From Streptomyces roseochromogenus subsp. oscitans DS 12.976 (lineage in GTDB: Bacteria; Actinomycetota; Actinomycetes; Streptomycetales; Streptomycetaceae), in the NCBI RefSeq assembly GCF_000497445.1, contig NZ_CM002285.1, positions 8,351,731 to 8,390,856 on the forward strand: a DNA stretch of 39,126 nucleotides, written 5' to 3'. Below, in pieces: positions 15,721 to 23,715 of the stretch. The notes beneath the pieces are model-generated. The model saw nothing but the letters and a program-made list of their open reading frames with translations. It ran no database searches and was not told the DNA's origin. The position numbers and the translations under genes are program-made. The stretch's first letter is position 1, and each line of letters begins with the position of its first letter.

Positions 15721-16473
15721 ATGGACAACGTGTGGCGAATGACGGTCGCGGCGACGACCTTTGGGACACTTGTGGCCCCCCTGTCCGCGTGCGGGGCTGG
15801 CGCGTCCGGTCCGGCTCGCGTCGGCGGGGCGGAGGGCCCCCGCGGGCAGGTCGCGCGGAGCCCCATGGTGTCGACCGCCCCCGCGACGGACCCGACCCGC
15901 ATCCCGGACGTCGGTGACCGGCTGTACCGGCAGATCCCCCGCGACACCGGCCAGGTCCTCGTGGTGTACGGCGAGGGCGAGAACTCGCCCGACTCCACGG
16001 CCGTGCTCTACATGCGGGAGGGCCCGGAGTGGCGGCCGATGGCCACGTGGCCGGCGCACAACGGCCGCAGCGGCTGGACCAGGCGCCATCGCGAGGGTGA
16101 CGAGCGCAGTCCCGTCGGCGTGTTCGGCCTCTCCGACGCGGGCGGTGTGCTCGACGACCCCGGCACCAGGCTGCCGTACCTCCAGGACGCGAACTCCTTC
16201 GCGCCCCCGAACTGGGACGAGGCGCATCAGCACGACTTCGACTACGTCATCGCCATCGACTACAACCGTCGCCCGGGCCACCCGCCGGACGACGGCGCTC
16301 GCCCCGAGGGTGACGCGAAGGGCGGCGGCATCTGGCTGCACCTCGACCACGGCGACGGCACCTCCGCGTGCGTCAGCGTTCCCAAGGACGCCATGCAGTT
16401 CCTGCTGCGCACGCTCGATCCGGCCCGGCGCCCGGTGATGGTGATGGGCGACAGGAAGGAACTGCGCGCCTGA
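15721..16473 (+). CDS. YkuD-like L,D-transpeptidase family lipoprotein
   Basis: 250-aa exported protein. From ATG 15721 there is a signal peptide with lipobox LSAC (lipidated Cys24), then a low-complexity linker, then a YkuD-like domain: HNGRSGWTRRHREGD, SPVGVFGLSDAGG, YVIAIDYNR, GGGIWLHLDHGDGTSACVSV with the candidate catalytic Cys217. The His in GIWLHLDHG matches the YkuD His. Proteins of this type form 3-3 peptidoglycan crosslinks or are catalytically altered relatives; the spacing here is atypical so the activity is inferred. Upstream in-frame starts (15544, 15667) would bury the signal peptide and are disfavoured. A hairpin terminator follows at 16498. Confidence 0.8.
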   Translation: MDNVWRMTVAATTFGTLVAPLSACGAGASGPARVGGAEGPRGQVARSPMVSTAPATDPTRIPDVGDRLYRQIPRDTGQVLVVYGEGENSPDSTAVLYMREGPEWRPMATWPAHNGRSGWTRRHREGDERSPVGVFGLSDAGGVLDDPGTRLPYLQDANSFAPPNWDEAHQHDFDYVIAIDYNRRPGHPPDDGARPEGDAKGGGIWLHLDHGDGTSACVSVPKDAMQFLLRTLDPARRPVMVMGDRKELRA

Positions 16474-16497
16474 CGCACCGGCACCTCCGTCTGCCTC

Positions 16498-16520
16498 GGG
16501 CGGTCTTTCCAAGACCGCCC
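16498..16520 (+). terminator. Perfect 10-bp hairpin terminator
   Basis: GGGCGGTCTT (16498-16507) pairs perfectly with AAGACCGCCC (16511-16520) over a 3-base loop, 24 bases after the transpeptidase stop. No T-run follows, as usual for Streptomyces terminators. Confidence 0.75.
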
Positions 16521-16570
16521 CGACATCGACGCGCCCAAGGCGCATCTCGACGCCGACAAGCCTCTGGGGT

Positions 16571-16595
16571 GATCAGGCCCGATCAGGCCCGATCA
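16571..16595. repeat. 10-bp tandem repeat, 2.5 copies
   Basis: GATCAGGCCC twice in tandem (16571-16590), then GATCA. It lies upstream of the PNGase A-like gene, at roughly promoter distance (60-85 bases before the ATG), so it may bind a regulator or simply be slippage. Confidence 0.55.
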
Positions 16596-16654
16596 CGCCG
16601 TTCTCCTCGATGCGTCATTGCGGGCCGCCCCCGACTCCCCGTAGAACACCGGCC

Positions 16655-18265
16655 ATGAGTAGACAGATAGTCATGTCCATGTTCGCCGGAGTGGCCCTTC
16701 TGGCGAGCGCGTTCTTCGGTACCGGGGCCGCAGTCGCCCAAGCGGCCGACGTTCCGGCCGAGTTCGGTACCGACTGGCACGACCCGGTCACCGCGGCGCC
16801 GCCCGTCGACCGGCCGCACGCCAGGTCGTGCCAGGTCACCCTAGCCGACGCCCAGTTCCGCGACTTCACGCCCTACCGCGGTGCCTACACCCCGCCCCAG
16901 GGCTGCGGCGACCACTGGAGCAAGGTCGTCCTGCGGCTCGACGGCAAGGTGAAGGGCCGTCAGTACGACCGCCTCGGCTATCTGCACGTCGGCGGGGTCG
17001 AGATCCTGCGCACCTCCACACCCGAACCCTCGCCCGACGGCATCGCATGGCACGTCGAGAAGGACGTCACCCGCTACAGCGACACCTTCCGCAGCCCGCA
17101 GGACGTCGAGATGCTGATCGGCAACGTGGTGGACGGCACGTACACCGGTGTCATCGACGTGCACGTCAGCCTGACCTTCTACGCGGGCCGCCCCGCCGAG
17201 CGGACCCCCGACCGTGTCCTCACGCTCGCCGACTCGCCCGATGGCACCACCCTCACGGCCCCGCGCAACAGCGAGCGGATCGTCGCCGAGGTCTACGCGA
17301 CCGGTTCGGGCGGCGGCTGCGAGGAGTTCTGGTATCTCACGGTGGCTGACCCGGCGTCGTACTCCTGCAAGGCCGATCACGGTCCCTACCGCGAGGTGCA
17401 GATCAAGGTCGACGGCCAACTCGCCGGAATCGCCGCGCCGTTCCCGAACGTCTGGACCGGCGGCTGGTCCAACCCCTTCCTCTGGTACGTCCTTCCGGCG
17501 CCGGGTGCCTTCGACGTGCGGCCCATCGAGTACGACCTCACGCCCTTCGTGGGCCTGCTCGACGACGGCCGTCCGCACCGCGTCGACGTGTCCGTCATCG
17601 GTGTGCCCGCTGGCCAGTCGGGCTGGAGTGCGCCGGTGAACGTCCTGGTCTGGCAGGACGCGCACCGCGCCCAGGTGACCGGCGCGCTCACCGCGGACCG
17701 GGCGACGGACATCGCCAATTCGTCCACCTACACGCCCGGTTCGGAGAACCGCGTGAACACCGAGGCCGGACACCGGCTCACCGTGTCCGGCTACCTCGAC
17801 ACCTCGCACGGCCGCGTGACCACCACCGTCACCCGGGCACTCGCCAACACCTCCGTGCACCGCTGGACCGAGGGCGAGAACACAGACGGACTGGACGCGA
17901 CGTGGTCCGACGACCAGACGGTCGCCGTCGGCGGACAGGGCCCCGCGCGGACGACGCGCACACACCGGACGTACACCATGAACGGCGCCACGACCATCGG
18001 CACGGACAACCGGCTGCGCACCGTGCTGACCCTCGGCGATCGCGCGTCGGTCGTGGAACTGCGGGACGGATGGCGCACCACCTGGTCACAGCTCGACGAC
18101 ACCTACAGCGGTGACGCGGCGTACACGATGAACGTCCCGCGCGATCAGCGGCACGCGGTCGGCACGTCGAGCGAGCGCTATCGGCTGTACGGCTCCGACG
18201 GCTGCTACGACCATGTGCTGACCACGGTTCAGGGGGTGTTGACGGAGGACCGCTACCGCTGCTGA
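16655..18265 (+). CDS. Secreted peptide-N4-asparagine amidase (PNGase A-like)
   Basis: 536-aa secreted protein. The signal peptide runs from ATG 16655 (MSRQIVMSMFAGVALLASAF) to an AxA site near AQAADV. The mature protein resembles the PNGase A family, which removes N-linked glycans from Asn of glycopeptides: the N-terminal half has VTLADAQFRDFTPYRGAY, GCGDHWSKVVLRLDGKVKG, YDRLGYLHVGGVEILRTSTP, EPSPDGIAWHVEKDVTRYSD and FRSPQDVEMLIGNVVDGTYT; the C-terminal half carries a beta-rich repeat with a final GCYDHVLTTVQG. The single-gene context suggests scavenging of eukaryotic glycoproteins in soil. No transporter or glycosidase gene sits beside it. Family confident, substrate inferred. Confidence 0.85.
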   Translation: MSRQIVMSMFAGVALLASAFFGTGAAVAQAADVPAEFGTDWHDPVTAAPPVDRPHARSCQVTLADAQFRDFTPYRGAYTPPQGCGDHWSKVVLRLDGKVKGRQYDRLGYLHVGGVEILRTSTPEPSPDGIAWHVEKDVTRYSDTFRSPQDVEMLIGNVVDGTYTGVIDVHVSLTFYAGRPAERTPDRVLTLADSPDGTTLTAPRNSERIVAEVYATGSGGGCEEFWYLTVADPASYSCKADHGPYREVQIKVDGQLAGIAAPFPNVWTGGWSNPFLWYVLPAPGAFDVRPIEYDLTPFVGLLDDGRPHRVDVSVIGVPAGQSGWSAPVNVLVWQDAHRAQVTGALTADRATDIANSSTYTPGSENRVNTEAGHRLTVSGYLDTSHGRVTTTVTRALANTSVHRWTEGENTDGLDATWSDDQTVAVGGQGPARTTRTHRTYTMNGATTIGTDNRLRTVLTLGDRASVVELRDGWRTTWSQLDDTYSGDAAYTMNVPRDQRHAVGTSSERYRLYGSDGCYDHVLTTVQGVLTEDRYRC

Positions 18266-18382
18266 GCGCGGCGATGTGGAGTGCGTCACGAGCGATGTGA
18301 TTTACATGGCTGTGACACGGGTGTCTCCGCGGGGATCAACAACGGCTCCAGAGTGATCGACACGGAATCCGCTTTCCGTATC

Positions 18383-18406
18383 GCAGAAGTCCCGTTCGGC
18401 TTCTGC
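18383..18406 (+). promoter_or_regulatory. Hairpin in the leader of the dicarboxylate symporter gene
   Basis: GCAGAAG (18383-18389) and CTTCTGC (18400-18406) form a 7-bp stem with a 10-base loop, 26 bases before the preferred GTG. It may be a leader structure or a dyad operator. Further upstream, ATGT-N5-ACAT lies near 18294-18308. Confidence 0.3.
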
Positions 18407-18432
18407 GCGTCGACGTCCCCCTAGGAGTGCCC

Positions 18433-19809
18433 GTGCCGCAGTCCGTACCGTCCCTGCCGCGACGCGTCGCACGCATACTGCGTACCTCCCTCTTCGCTCA
18501 GGTCGCCTGCGCGCTCGTGCTCGGCATCGTCGTCGGGAAGCTGTGGCCGGAGTCGGCCACGGCTTTCCAGCCGCTCGGCGACGGTTTCGTGCGCCTGATC
18601 AAGGCGGTCATCTCGCCGCTGGTGTTCTGTGTGGTCGTCGTCGGCATCGCCAAGGCCGGTGATCTGAAAGCCTTCGGGCGGATCGGGCTGAAGGCCCTGA
18701 TCTGGTTCGAGGCGGCGTCCACCGCCGCCCTGCTCCTCGGCCTCGTCGCAGCCAATGTGGCCGGTCCCGGCGCCGGGATGCACGTGGACCCCGCCAAGCT
18801 CGACGCCTCGGCGGTCGACCGGCAGACCCAGGGCGGCGCGCTGCCGTCCACGACCGAGTTCATCCTGAACGCCCTGCCGGACAGTGTCGTCGGTGCCTTC
18901 GCGGACAACGCGCTGCTGCAGGTCCTCGTCCTGGCCTGTCTGGTCGGCGCGGCACTGCTCCACCTCGGCCACACCAAGGTCCCGGGCGTCCTGCCGGCGA
19001 TCGAGCAGGCGCAGGAGGTCGTCTTCGCCGTCGTCGGCTTCGTCATGCGGCTCGCGCCGCTCGCCGTGTTCGGCGCGATGGTCCACCTCGTCGGCCAGTA
19101 CGGCCTCGGGGTCATGAGGACCTACGGCAAGCTCATCGTCCTGTGCTACGCCGTCGCCGCTGCCTTCCTCGTGCTGCTGGGGGTCGCGCTGCGGCTGGTC
19201 GGTGGGCTGAGCCTGTGGAAGTTCGTCCGCTGCACCCGTGAGGAACTGCTGCTGGCTCTCGGCACGGCATCCAGTGAGAGCGTCATGCCGCGCATGATGC
19301 AGAAGCTGCGGCAGGCCGGCTGCCGGGACGACGCCGTGGGCCTGGTACTGCCCACCGGCTATTCCTTCAACCTCGACGGCGCCTCGATCTACCTCTCCAT
19401 CGGCACCCTGTTCATCGCGCAGGCGGTGGGTGTCGACCTCGATCCGGGTCAGCAGATCACGGTCGTCCTCGTGCTCATGCTGACCAGCAAGGGCATGGCG
19501 GGCGTGCCCGGTTCGGCCTTTCTCGCGCTGTCCGCGACTGCGACCTCGCTGGGCGTCATCCCCGCCGGAGCGGTCGCCCTGCTGCTCGGCGTCGACCGGA
19601 TCATGGACTCCATGCGGGTCACCACCAACCTGCTCGGCAACTGCGTCGCCGTCTTCGTGGTCTCCCGCTGGGAGGGCGCGCTGGACACCGTGCGGGCCAA
19701 GAAGGTGCTGGACGGGGAGATCGCCTTCGTGTCCGAGGAGGGCCGGGAGGGGCGTCCCGCCGAGGGGATGCAGTCGACCGTCAGGGAACCCGCGCCGGAG
19801 GCGGGCTGA
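18433..19809 (+). CDS. dctA: Dicarboxylate:cation symporter (DctA/DAACS family)
   Basis: 458-aa multi-pass membrane transporter importing C4-dicarboxylates (succinate, fumarate, malate) with protons or sodium. Family signatures are plain: GDGFVRLIKAVISPLVF and VVVGIAKAGDLKAFGRIGLK in the first helices, the re-entrant TASSESVMPRMMQKL, then VLPTGYSFNLDGASIYLS and LLTSKGMAGVPGSAF-type (MLTSKGMAGVPGSAF) substrate-binding segment, and LLGVDRIMDSMRVTTNLLGN. GTG 18433 is chosen because AGGAG ends five bases upstream; GTG 18427 overlaps that site. Convergent with marR, 19 bases apart. No DctBR two-component genes are nearby. Confidence 0.93.
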   Translation: MPQSVPSLPRRVARILRTSLFAQVACALVLGIVVGKLWPESATAFQPLGDGFVRLIKAVISPLVFCVVVVGIAKAGDLKAFGRIGLKALIWFEAASTAALLLGLVAANVAGPGAGMHVDPAKLDASAVDRQTQGGALPSTTEFILNALPDSVVGAFADNALLQVLVLACLVGAALLHLGHTKVPGVLPAIEQAQEVVFAVVGFVMRLAPLAVFGAMVHLVGQYGLGVMRTYGKLIVLCYAVAAAFLVLLGVALRLVGGLSLWKFVRCTREELLLALGTASSESVMPRMMQKLRQAGCRDDAVGLVLPTGYSFNLDGASIYLSIGTLFIAQAVGVDLDPGQQITVVLVLMLTSKGMAGVPGSAFLALSATATSLGVIPAGAVALLLGVDRIMDSMRVTTNLLGNCVAVFVVSRWEGALDTVRAKKVLDGEIAFVSEEGREGRPAEGMQSTVREPAPEAG

Positions 19810-19828
19810 CCGGATGCCGGCGCGCGGC

Positions 19829-20278
19829 TCAGCAGCGCGTGTCCCGGTCCCCCTCGATCAGGGTGTCCAGCAGCACGCCGAGCACCTGGCGCTCCTTCTC
19901 CGTCAGCGGAGCGAGAATCTCCTCGGCCGCCGAGCGGCGTGCGCCCCCCAGCTCGCGCAGGGTCGTGCGCCCCTCGGCCGTCAGCTCGATCCGGGTCACC
20001 CGCCGGTTCGCCGGATCCGGCATCCGCCGTACCTTCCCGCTTGCCTCCAGCCCGTCGACCAGCGTCGTCACCGCCCGCGGTACCACCTCCAGGCGCTCCG
20101 CGAGGTCGGCCATGCGCGGGGGCGAGGCGCAGTGCGCGAGGGTGCGCAGCAGCCGGGACTGGGCCGGGGTGACGCCCAGGTCGTTCTGTTCCAGATGGCG
20201 CTTCTGGATGCGGTGGACCCGGCGGGTCAGCCTGAGCAACTGCTCGGCGAGCAGTCCGTCGGGATCGGGCGTGGTCAT
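19829..20278 (-). CDS. MarR-family transcriptional regulator
   Basis: 149-aa winged-helix repressor. The MarR core is visible: LGVTPAQSRLLRTLAHC, the recognition region MADLAERLEVVPRAVTTLVDGLEASG (positions about 56-81), and the wing VRRMPDPANRRVTRIELTAEG. The C-terminal helix has TEKERQVLGVLLDTLIEG. It is divergent from the ABC exporter at 20393, with a 7-bp-arm operator in the 114-base gap, a standard drug-responsive repressor and efflux-pump pair. It probably represses both itself and the exporter and is released by the exporter's substrate. Confidence 0.93.
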   Translation of the reverse strand: MTTPDPDGLLAEQLLRLTRRVHRIQKRHLEQNDLGVTPAQSRLLRTLAHCASPPRMADLAERLEVVPRAVTTLVDGLEASGKVRRMPDPANRRVTRIELTAEGRTTLRELGGARRSAAEEILAPLTEKERQVLGVLLDTLIEGDRDTRC

Positions 20279-20302
20279 GCGGGAACAATATCAGGATGCC
20301 GT

Positions 20303-20335
20303 TCATTGTGAGTATAGGTAACAATGAGCTATGAT
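20303..20335 (+). promoter_or_regulatory. Exporter promoter overlapped by a MarR-type operator
   Basis: TCATTGT (20303-20309) and ACAATGA (20321-20327) form a perfect inverted repeat with an 11-base A/T-richer spacer. It overlaps a -35-like TTGTGA (20306-20311); TATGAT (20330-20335) is a good -10 at 18-base spacing. A further half-site ACAAT lies at 20285-20289. Arm length and placement fit a MarR dimer blocking the exporter promoter. Confidence 0.7.
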
Positions 20336-20392
20336 CCGTTCGTCATCGTCGGCCGACCTCCGGCCGGCGCCCGTTCACCTCCGTAGGAGCCC

Positions 20393-22201
20393 ATGCATCC
20401 CGACCGTGAAACGTCCTGGACCCCGCCTGCCGACGCCAGGGAACAGCCCCGGCAGGTGCGCCGCATCCTGAAACTCTTCCGTCCCTACCGCGGGCGGCTC
20501 GCGATCGTCGGCCTGCTGGTCGGCGCCGCTTCGCTGGTCTCGGTGGCCACGCCGTTCCTGCTCAAGGAGACCCTGGACGTCGCGATCCCTCAGGGCCGCA
20601 CCGGCCTGCTCAGCCTGCTCGCGCTCGGCATGATCCTCAGTGCGGTCCTCTCCAGCGTCTTCGGCGTGCTCCAGACGCTGATCTCGACCACCGTCGGCCA
20701 GCGCGTCATGCATGACCTGCGCACCGCCGTCTACGGCCGCCTTCAGCGCATGTCGCTCGCCTTCTTCACGCGCACGCGCACCGGCGAGGTCCAGTCCCGC
20801 ATCGCCAACGACATCGGCGGCATGCAGGCCACCGTCACCTCCACCGCCACCTCCCTGGTCTCCAACGCCACCAGTGTCGTCGCCACGATCGTCGCGATGG
20901 TCGCCCTCGACTGGCGGCTCACGATCGTCTCGCTGCTCCTGCTGCCGGTGTTCGTATGGATAAGCCGCCGCGTCGGCAACGAACGCAAGAAGATCACCAC
21001 GCAGCGGCAGAAACAGATGGCCGCGATGGCGGCCACCGTCACCGAGTCGCTCTCGGTCAGCGGCATCCTGCTCGGCCGCACCATGGGCCGCTCCGACTCG
21101 CTGACCGCCTCCTTCGCGGACGAGTCCGAGCGTTTGGTCGACCTGGAAGTGAAGTCGAACATGGCCGGGCGCTGGCGCATGGCCGTGATCACGATCGTCA
21201 TGGCCGCCATGCCCGCCATCATCTACTGGACGGCCGGTCTCGCCCTGCAGTTCGGCGGCCCCAAGGTCTCGCTCGGCACCATCGTCGCCTTCGTCTCGCT
21301 CCAGCAGGGGCTGTTCCGCCCAGCCGTGAGCCTGCTCGCGACCGGTGTCCAGATCCAGACGTCCCTCGCGCTCTTCCAGCGCATCTTCGAGTATCTGGAC
21401 CTGCCGATCGATATCACGGAGCGCGAGCGGCCCGTCCACCTCGACCAGGTCAAGGGCGAAGTCCGCTTCGAGGACGTCGAGTTCCGCTACGACAACGACG
21501 CCAGGACCCGTCCCGTCCTGGACGGCATCGACGTCACTGTCCCCGCGGGCGGCAGCCTCGCCGTCGTCGGGCCGACCGGAGCCGGCAAATCCACGCTCGG
21601 CTATCTGGTGCCCCGGCTCTACGACGTCACCGGCGGCCGTGTCACGGTGGACGGCGTCGATGTCCGGGACCTCGATTTCGACACCCTCGCCCGCGCGGTC
21701 GGCGTCGTCTCGCAGGAGACGTATCTCTTCCACGCCTCGGTCGCCGACAACCTCCGCTTCGCCAAGCCGGACGCCACCGACGAGGAACTCCAGGCGGCAG
21801 CCAGGGCAGCGCAGATACACGACCACATAGCAGCGCTGCCCGACGGCTACGACACGGTCGTCGGTGAACGCGGCCACCGCTTCTCCGGCGGCGAGAAGCA
21901 GCGCCTCGCGATAGCCCGCACGATTCTGCGCGATCCGCCGGTCCTCATTCTCGACGAGGCGACCAGCGCGCTCGACACCCGTACGGAGGCCGCCGTCCAG
22001 GAGGCGATCGACGCCCTGTCGGCCGACCGGACGACGATCACCATCGCCCATCGGCTGTCCACGATCCGCGGCGCCGACCAGATCGTGGTCCTCGACTCCG
22101 GGCGGGTCGCCGAATGCGGCAGCCATGAGGAACTGCTGGAACTGGACGGGCGGTACGCCGCCCTGGTGCGCCGGGACGCACAGCTGGAACCGACGAGCTG
22201 A
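20393..22201 (+). CDS. ABC multidrug exporter (fused membrane and ATPase domains)
   Basis: 602-aa half-transporter expected to work as a homodimer. Six-helix membrane domain about residues 35-325; ATPase domain with Walker A GPTGAGKSTLG near 393-401, Q-loop SQETYLF, signature FSGGEKQRLAIARTIL near 497, Walker B VLILDEATSALD and H-loop IAHRLSTI, all consensus. ATG 20393 follows GTAGGAGCCC. It is divergent from the MarR regulator and preceded by the operator at 20303-20327, so expression is probably induced by an exported toxic compound. The substrate is unknown. Confidence 0.94.
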   Translation: MHPDRETSWTPPADAREQPRQVRRILKLFRPYRGRLAIVGLLVGAASLVSVATPFLLKETLDVAIPQGRTGLLSLLALGMILSAVLSSVFGVLQTLISTTVGQRVMHDLRTAVYGRLQRMSLAFFTRTRTGEVQSRIANDIGGMQATVTSTATSLVSNATSVVATIVAMVALDWRLTIVSLLLLPVFVWISRRVGNERKKITTQRQKQMAAMAATVTESLSVSGILLGRTMGRSDSLTASFADESERLVDLEVKSNMAGRWRMAVITIVMAAMPAIIYWTAGLALQFGGPKVSLGTIVAFVSLQQGLFRPAVSLLATGVQIQTSLALFQRIFEYLDLPIDITERERPVHLDQVKGEVRFEDVEFRYDNDARTRPVLDGIDVTVPAGGSLAVVGPTGAGKSTLGYLVPRLYDVTGGRVTVDGVDVRDLDFDTLARAVGVVSQETYLFHASVADNLRFAKPDATDEELQAAARAAQIHDHIAALPDGYDTVVGERGHRFSGGEKQRLAIARTILRDPPVLILDEATSALDTRTEAAVQEAIDALSADRTTITIAHRLSTIRGADQIVVLDSGRVAECGSHEELLELDGRYAALVRRDAQLEPTS

Positions 22202-22221
22202 CGCTACGGCAGGTAAACAGG

Positions 22222-22267
22222 GCATATTACGTTTTTAGTGATATATGCATATTACCGTTCCGCATAT
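22222..22267. repeat. AT-rich direct repeats in an otherwise GC-rich region
   Basis: GCATATTAC occurs at 22222-22230 and 22247-22255 (25-base period), with a partial third GCATAT at 22262-22267 and a self-complementary ATATGCATAT around 22243-22252. The stretch 22210-22270 is the most AT-rich part of the window. It lies directly before the mltG relic and may be the relic's old promoter or regulator sites. Confidence 0.6.
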
Positions 22268-22590
22268 AGGGGAAGATTCCGTCGCGGAGCACTGATACGA
22301 CTGACACCGCGGGGCTGGCTGGTCCTGGCCGTGACCGGCACCGCAGTGGCGGCGCCACTGCTGATGGAACGTCTATCAGGCCGGTACCATCGCCGGCCTC
22401 GTCCAGGCCGGGGCCGCGACCCGGGGGAACATGGGCAAGGTCGCCCGTGTCATCAACCGACTGCTCCCACCAGCGCACGGGCCTGCCGTCCACGCCGATC
22501 GACAACCTCGGGGAAGAGGCGATGCACGCCGTGCTGAATCCGACGCCGGGCGACTGGGTGTACTTCGTCACGCAGACCCCGTCCGAGAGC
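22238..22590 (+). pseudogene. mltG: Relic of an endolytic transglycosylase (MltG/YceG) gene
   Basis: Three pieces in three frames align in order with MltG. First: a basic N-terminus and membrane helix (LTPRGWLVLAVTGTAVAAPL, about 22290-22350). Second, after loss of roughly 200 codons: AGTIAGLVQAGAATRGNMGK then VARVINRLL (22380-22466). Third: GLPSTPIDNLGEEAMHAVLN then PTPGDWVYFVTQTP (about 22470-22581). MltG cuts nascent glycan strands at the membrane; the catalytic Glu of the (A/S)IVExE region reads Gln here and the segment between RVINRL and GLP is missing. The gene is dead. A full-length copy is presumably elsewhere in the chromosome. Confidence 0.8.
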
Positions 22591-22635
22591 CCGGCGAGCC
22601 CGCGCCCGCGCCGTCCGCTGAGGCCGCGGGACGTG

Positions 22636-23715
22636 TTACGCGGCTACCGGCTGATCCTCGGACAGCAACCGCCTGATGTCCCGGACCGCCGCCCGGCCGG
22701 CCCGGTTGGCGCCGATGGTGCTGGCCGAGGGGCCGTAGCCGACGAGGTGGACGCGTGGATCGGCCACCGCTCGGGTGCCCTCGACCCGGATCCCGCCGCC
22801 CGGTTCGCGCAGCCGCAGTGGACGGAGATGATCCAGCGCGGCCCGGAACCCGGTCGCCCAGAGGATGACGTCGGCGGTGACGTGCCGTCCGTCGTCCCAC
22901 GCCACGCCGTCCGGGGTGATCCGGTCGAACATCGGCTGCCGGTCCAGGACCCCGTCCGCGAGCCCCTGCCGGACGGCGTCGTTCAACGGCAGCCCGGTGA
23001 CCGAGACCACGCTGTGTGGCGGCAGCCCCTGACGGACCCGTTCCTCCACCAGCGCGACGGCCGCGCGGCCCGCCTCCTGGTCGAACGGACCCTCGCGGAA
23101 CACCGGAGGCCGCCGGGTGACCCAGGTGGTCGCGGCCGCGTACCGGGCCAGCTCCAGCAGGTGCTGGGTGCCCGAGGCGCCGCCGCCCACAACCACCACC
23201 CGCTGCCCGGCGAACTCCTCGGGACCGGCGTACTGCGCGGTGTGCAACTGCCGCCCGCGGAAGGTCTCCTGACCGGGATAGCGCGGCCAGAACGGCCGGT
23301 CCCAGGTGCCGGTCGCGTTGATCAAGGCCCGAGTCGACCAGGTGCCGTCCGACGTCTCCACCAGCAACCGCCCCCCATCCCCTTCCCGTACGGCCCGCAC
23401 GTCGACCGGCCGTCGCACGCGCAGGTCGAAGGCGCGCTCGTACCGGTCGAAGTACGCGCCGATCACCTCCGCCGAGGGCCGCCCGGGATCGGCGTCCGTC
23501 AGCTCCATGCCGGGCAGCGCGTGCATCCCGTGCACCTTGCCGTACGTCAGTGAGGGCCACCGGAACTGCCAGGCGCCGCCCGGCGCGGGGGAGTGGTCGA
23601 GGACCACGAAGTCGTGGTCCGGCGTGAACCCGCTGCGCCGCAGGTGATAGGCGCTGGACAGTCCCGCTTGACCAGCGCCGATGACGACAACCTCGACCTC
23701 ACGTGATTCGTTCAC
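22636..23715 (-). CDS. Flavin-containing monooxygenase (FMO-like)
   Basis: 359-aa FAD/NADPH-dependent monooxygenase. FAD-binding GAGQAG lies at residues 13-18, the FMO fingerprint FxGxxxHxxxY is seen as F152-G154-H158-Y162, the NADPH site GGGASG lies near 177-182, and an ATGF motif is near LWATGFRAAL. The start is GTG 23715 with a weak site; the stop is TAA. It is the last gene of the minus-strand sulfonate set, directly after the wrecked ssuD, so a role in oxidising organosulfur compounds is possible but only inferred from position. Its 3' end lies 46 bases from the mltG relic on the other strand. Confidence 0.88.
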   Translation of the reverse strand: MNESREVEVVVIGAGQAGLSSAYHLRRSGFTPDHDFVVLDHSPAPGGAWQFRWPSLTYGKVHGMHALPGMELTDADPGRPSAEVIGAYFDRYERAFDLRVRRPVDVRAVREGDGGRLLVETSDGTWSTRALINATGTWDRPFWPRYPGQETFRGRQLHTAQYAGPEEFAGQRVVVVGGGASGTQHLLELARYAAATTWVTRRPPVFREGPFDQEAGRAAVALVEERVRQGLPPHSVVSVTGLPLNDAVRQGLADGVLDRQPMFDRITPDGVAWDDGRHVTADVILWATGFRAALDHLRPLRLREPGGGIRVEGTRAVADPRVHLVGYGPSASTIGANRAGRAAVRDIRRLLSEDQPVAA

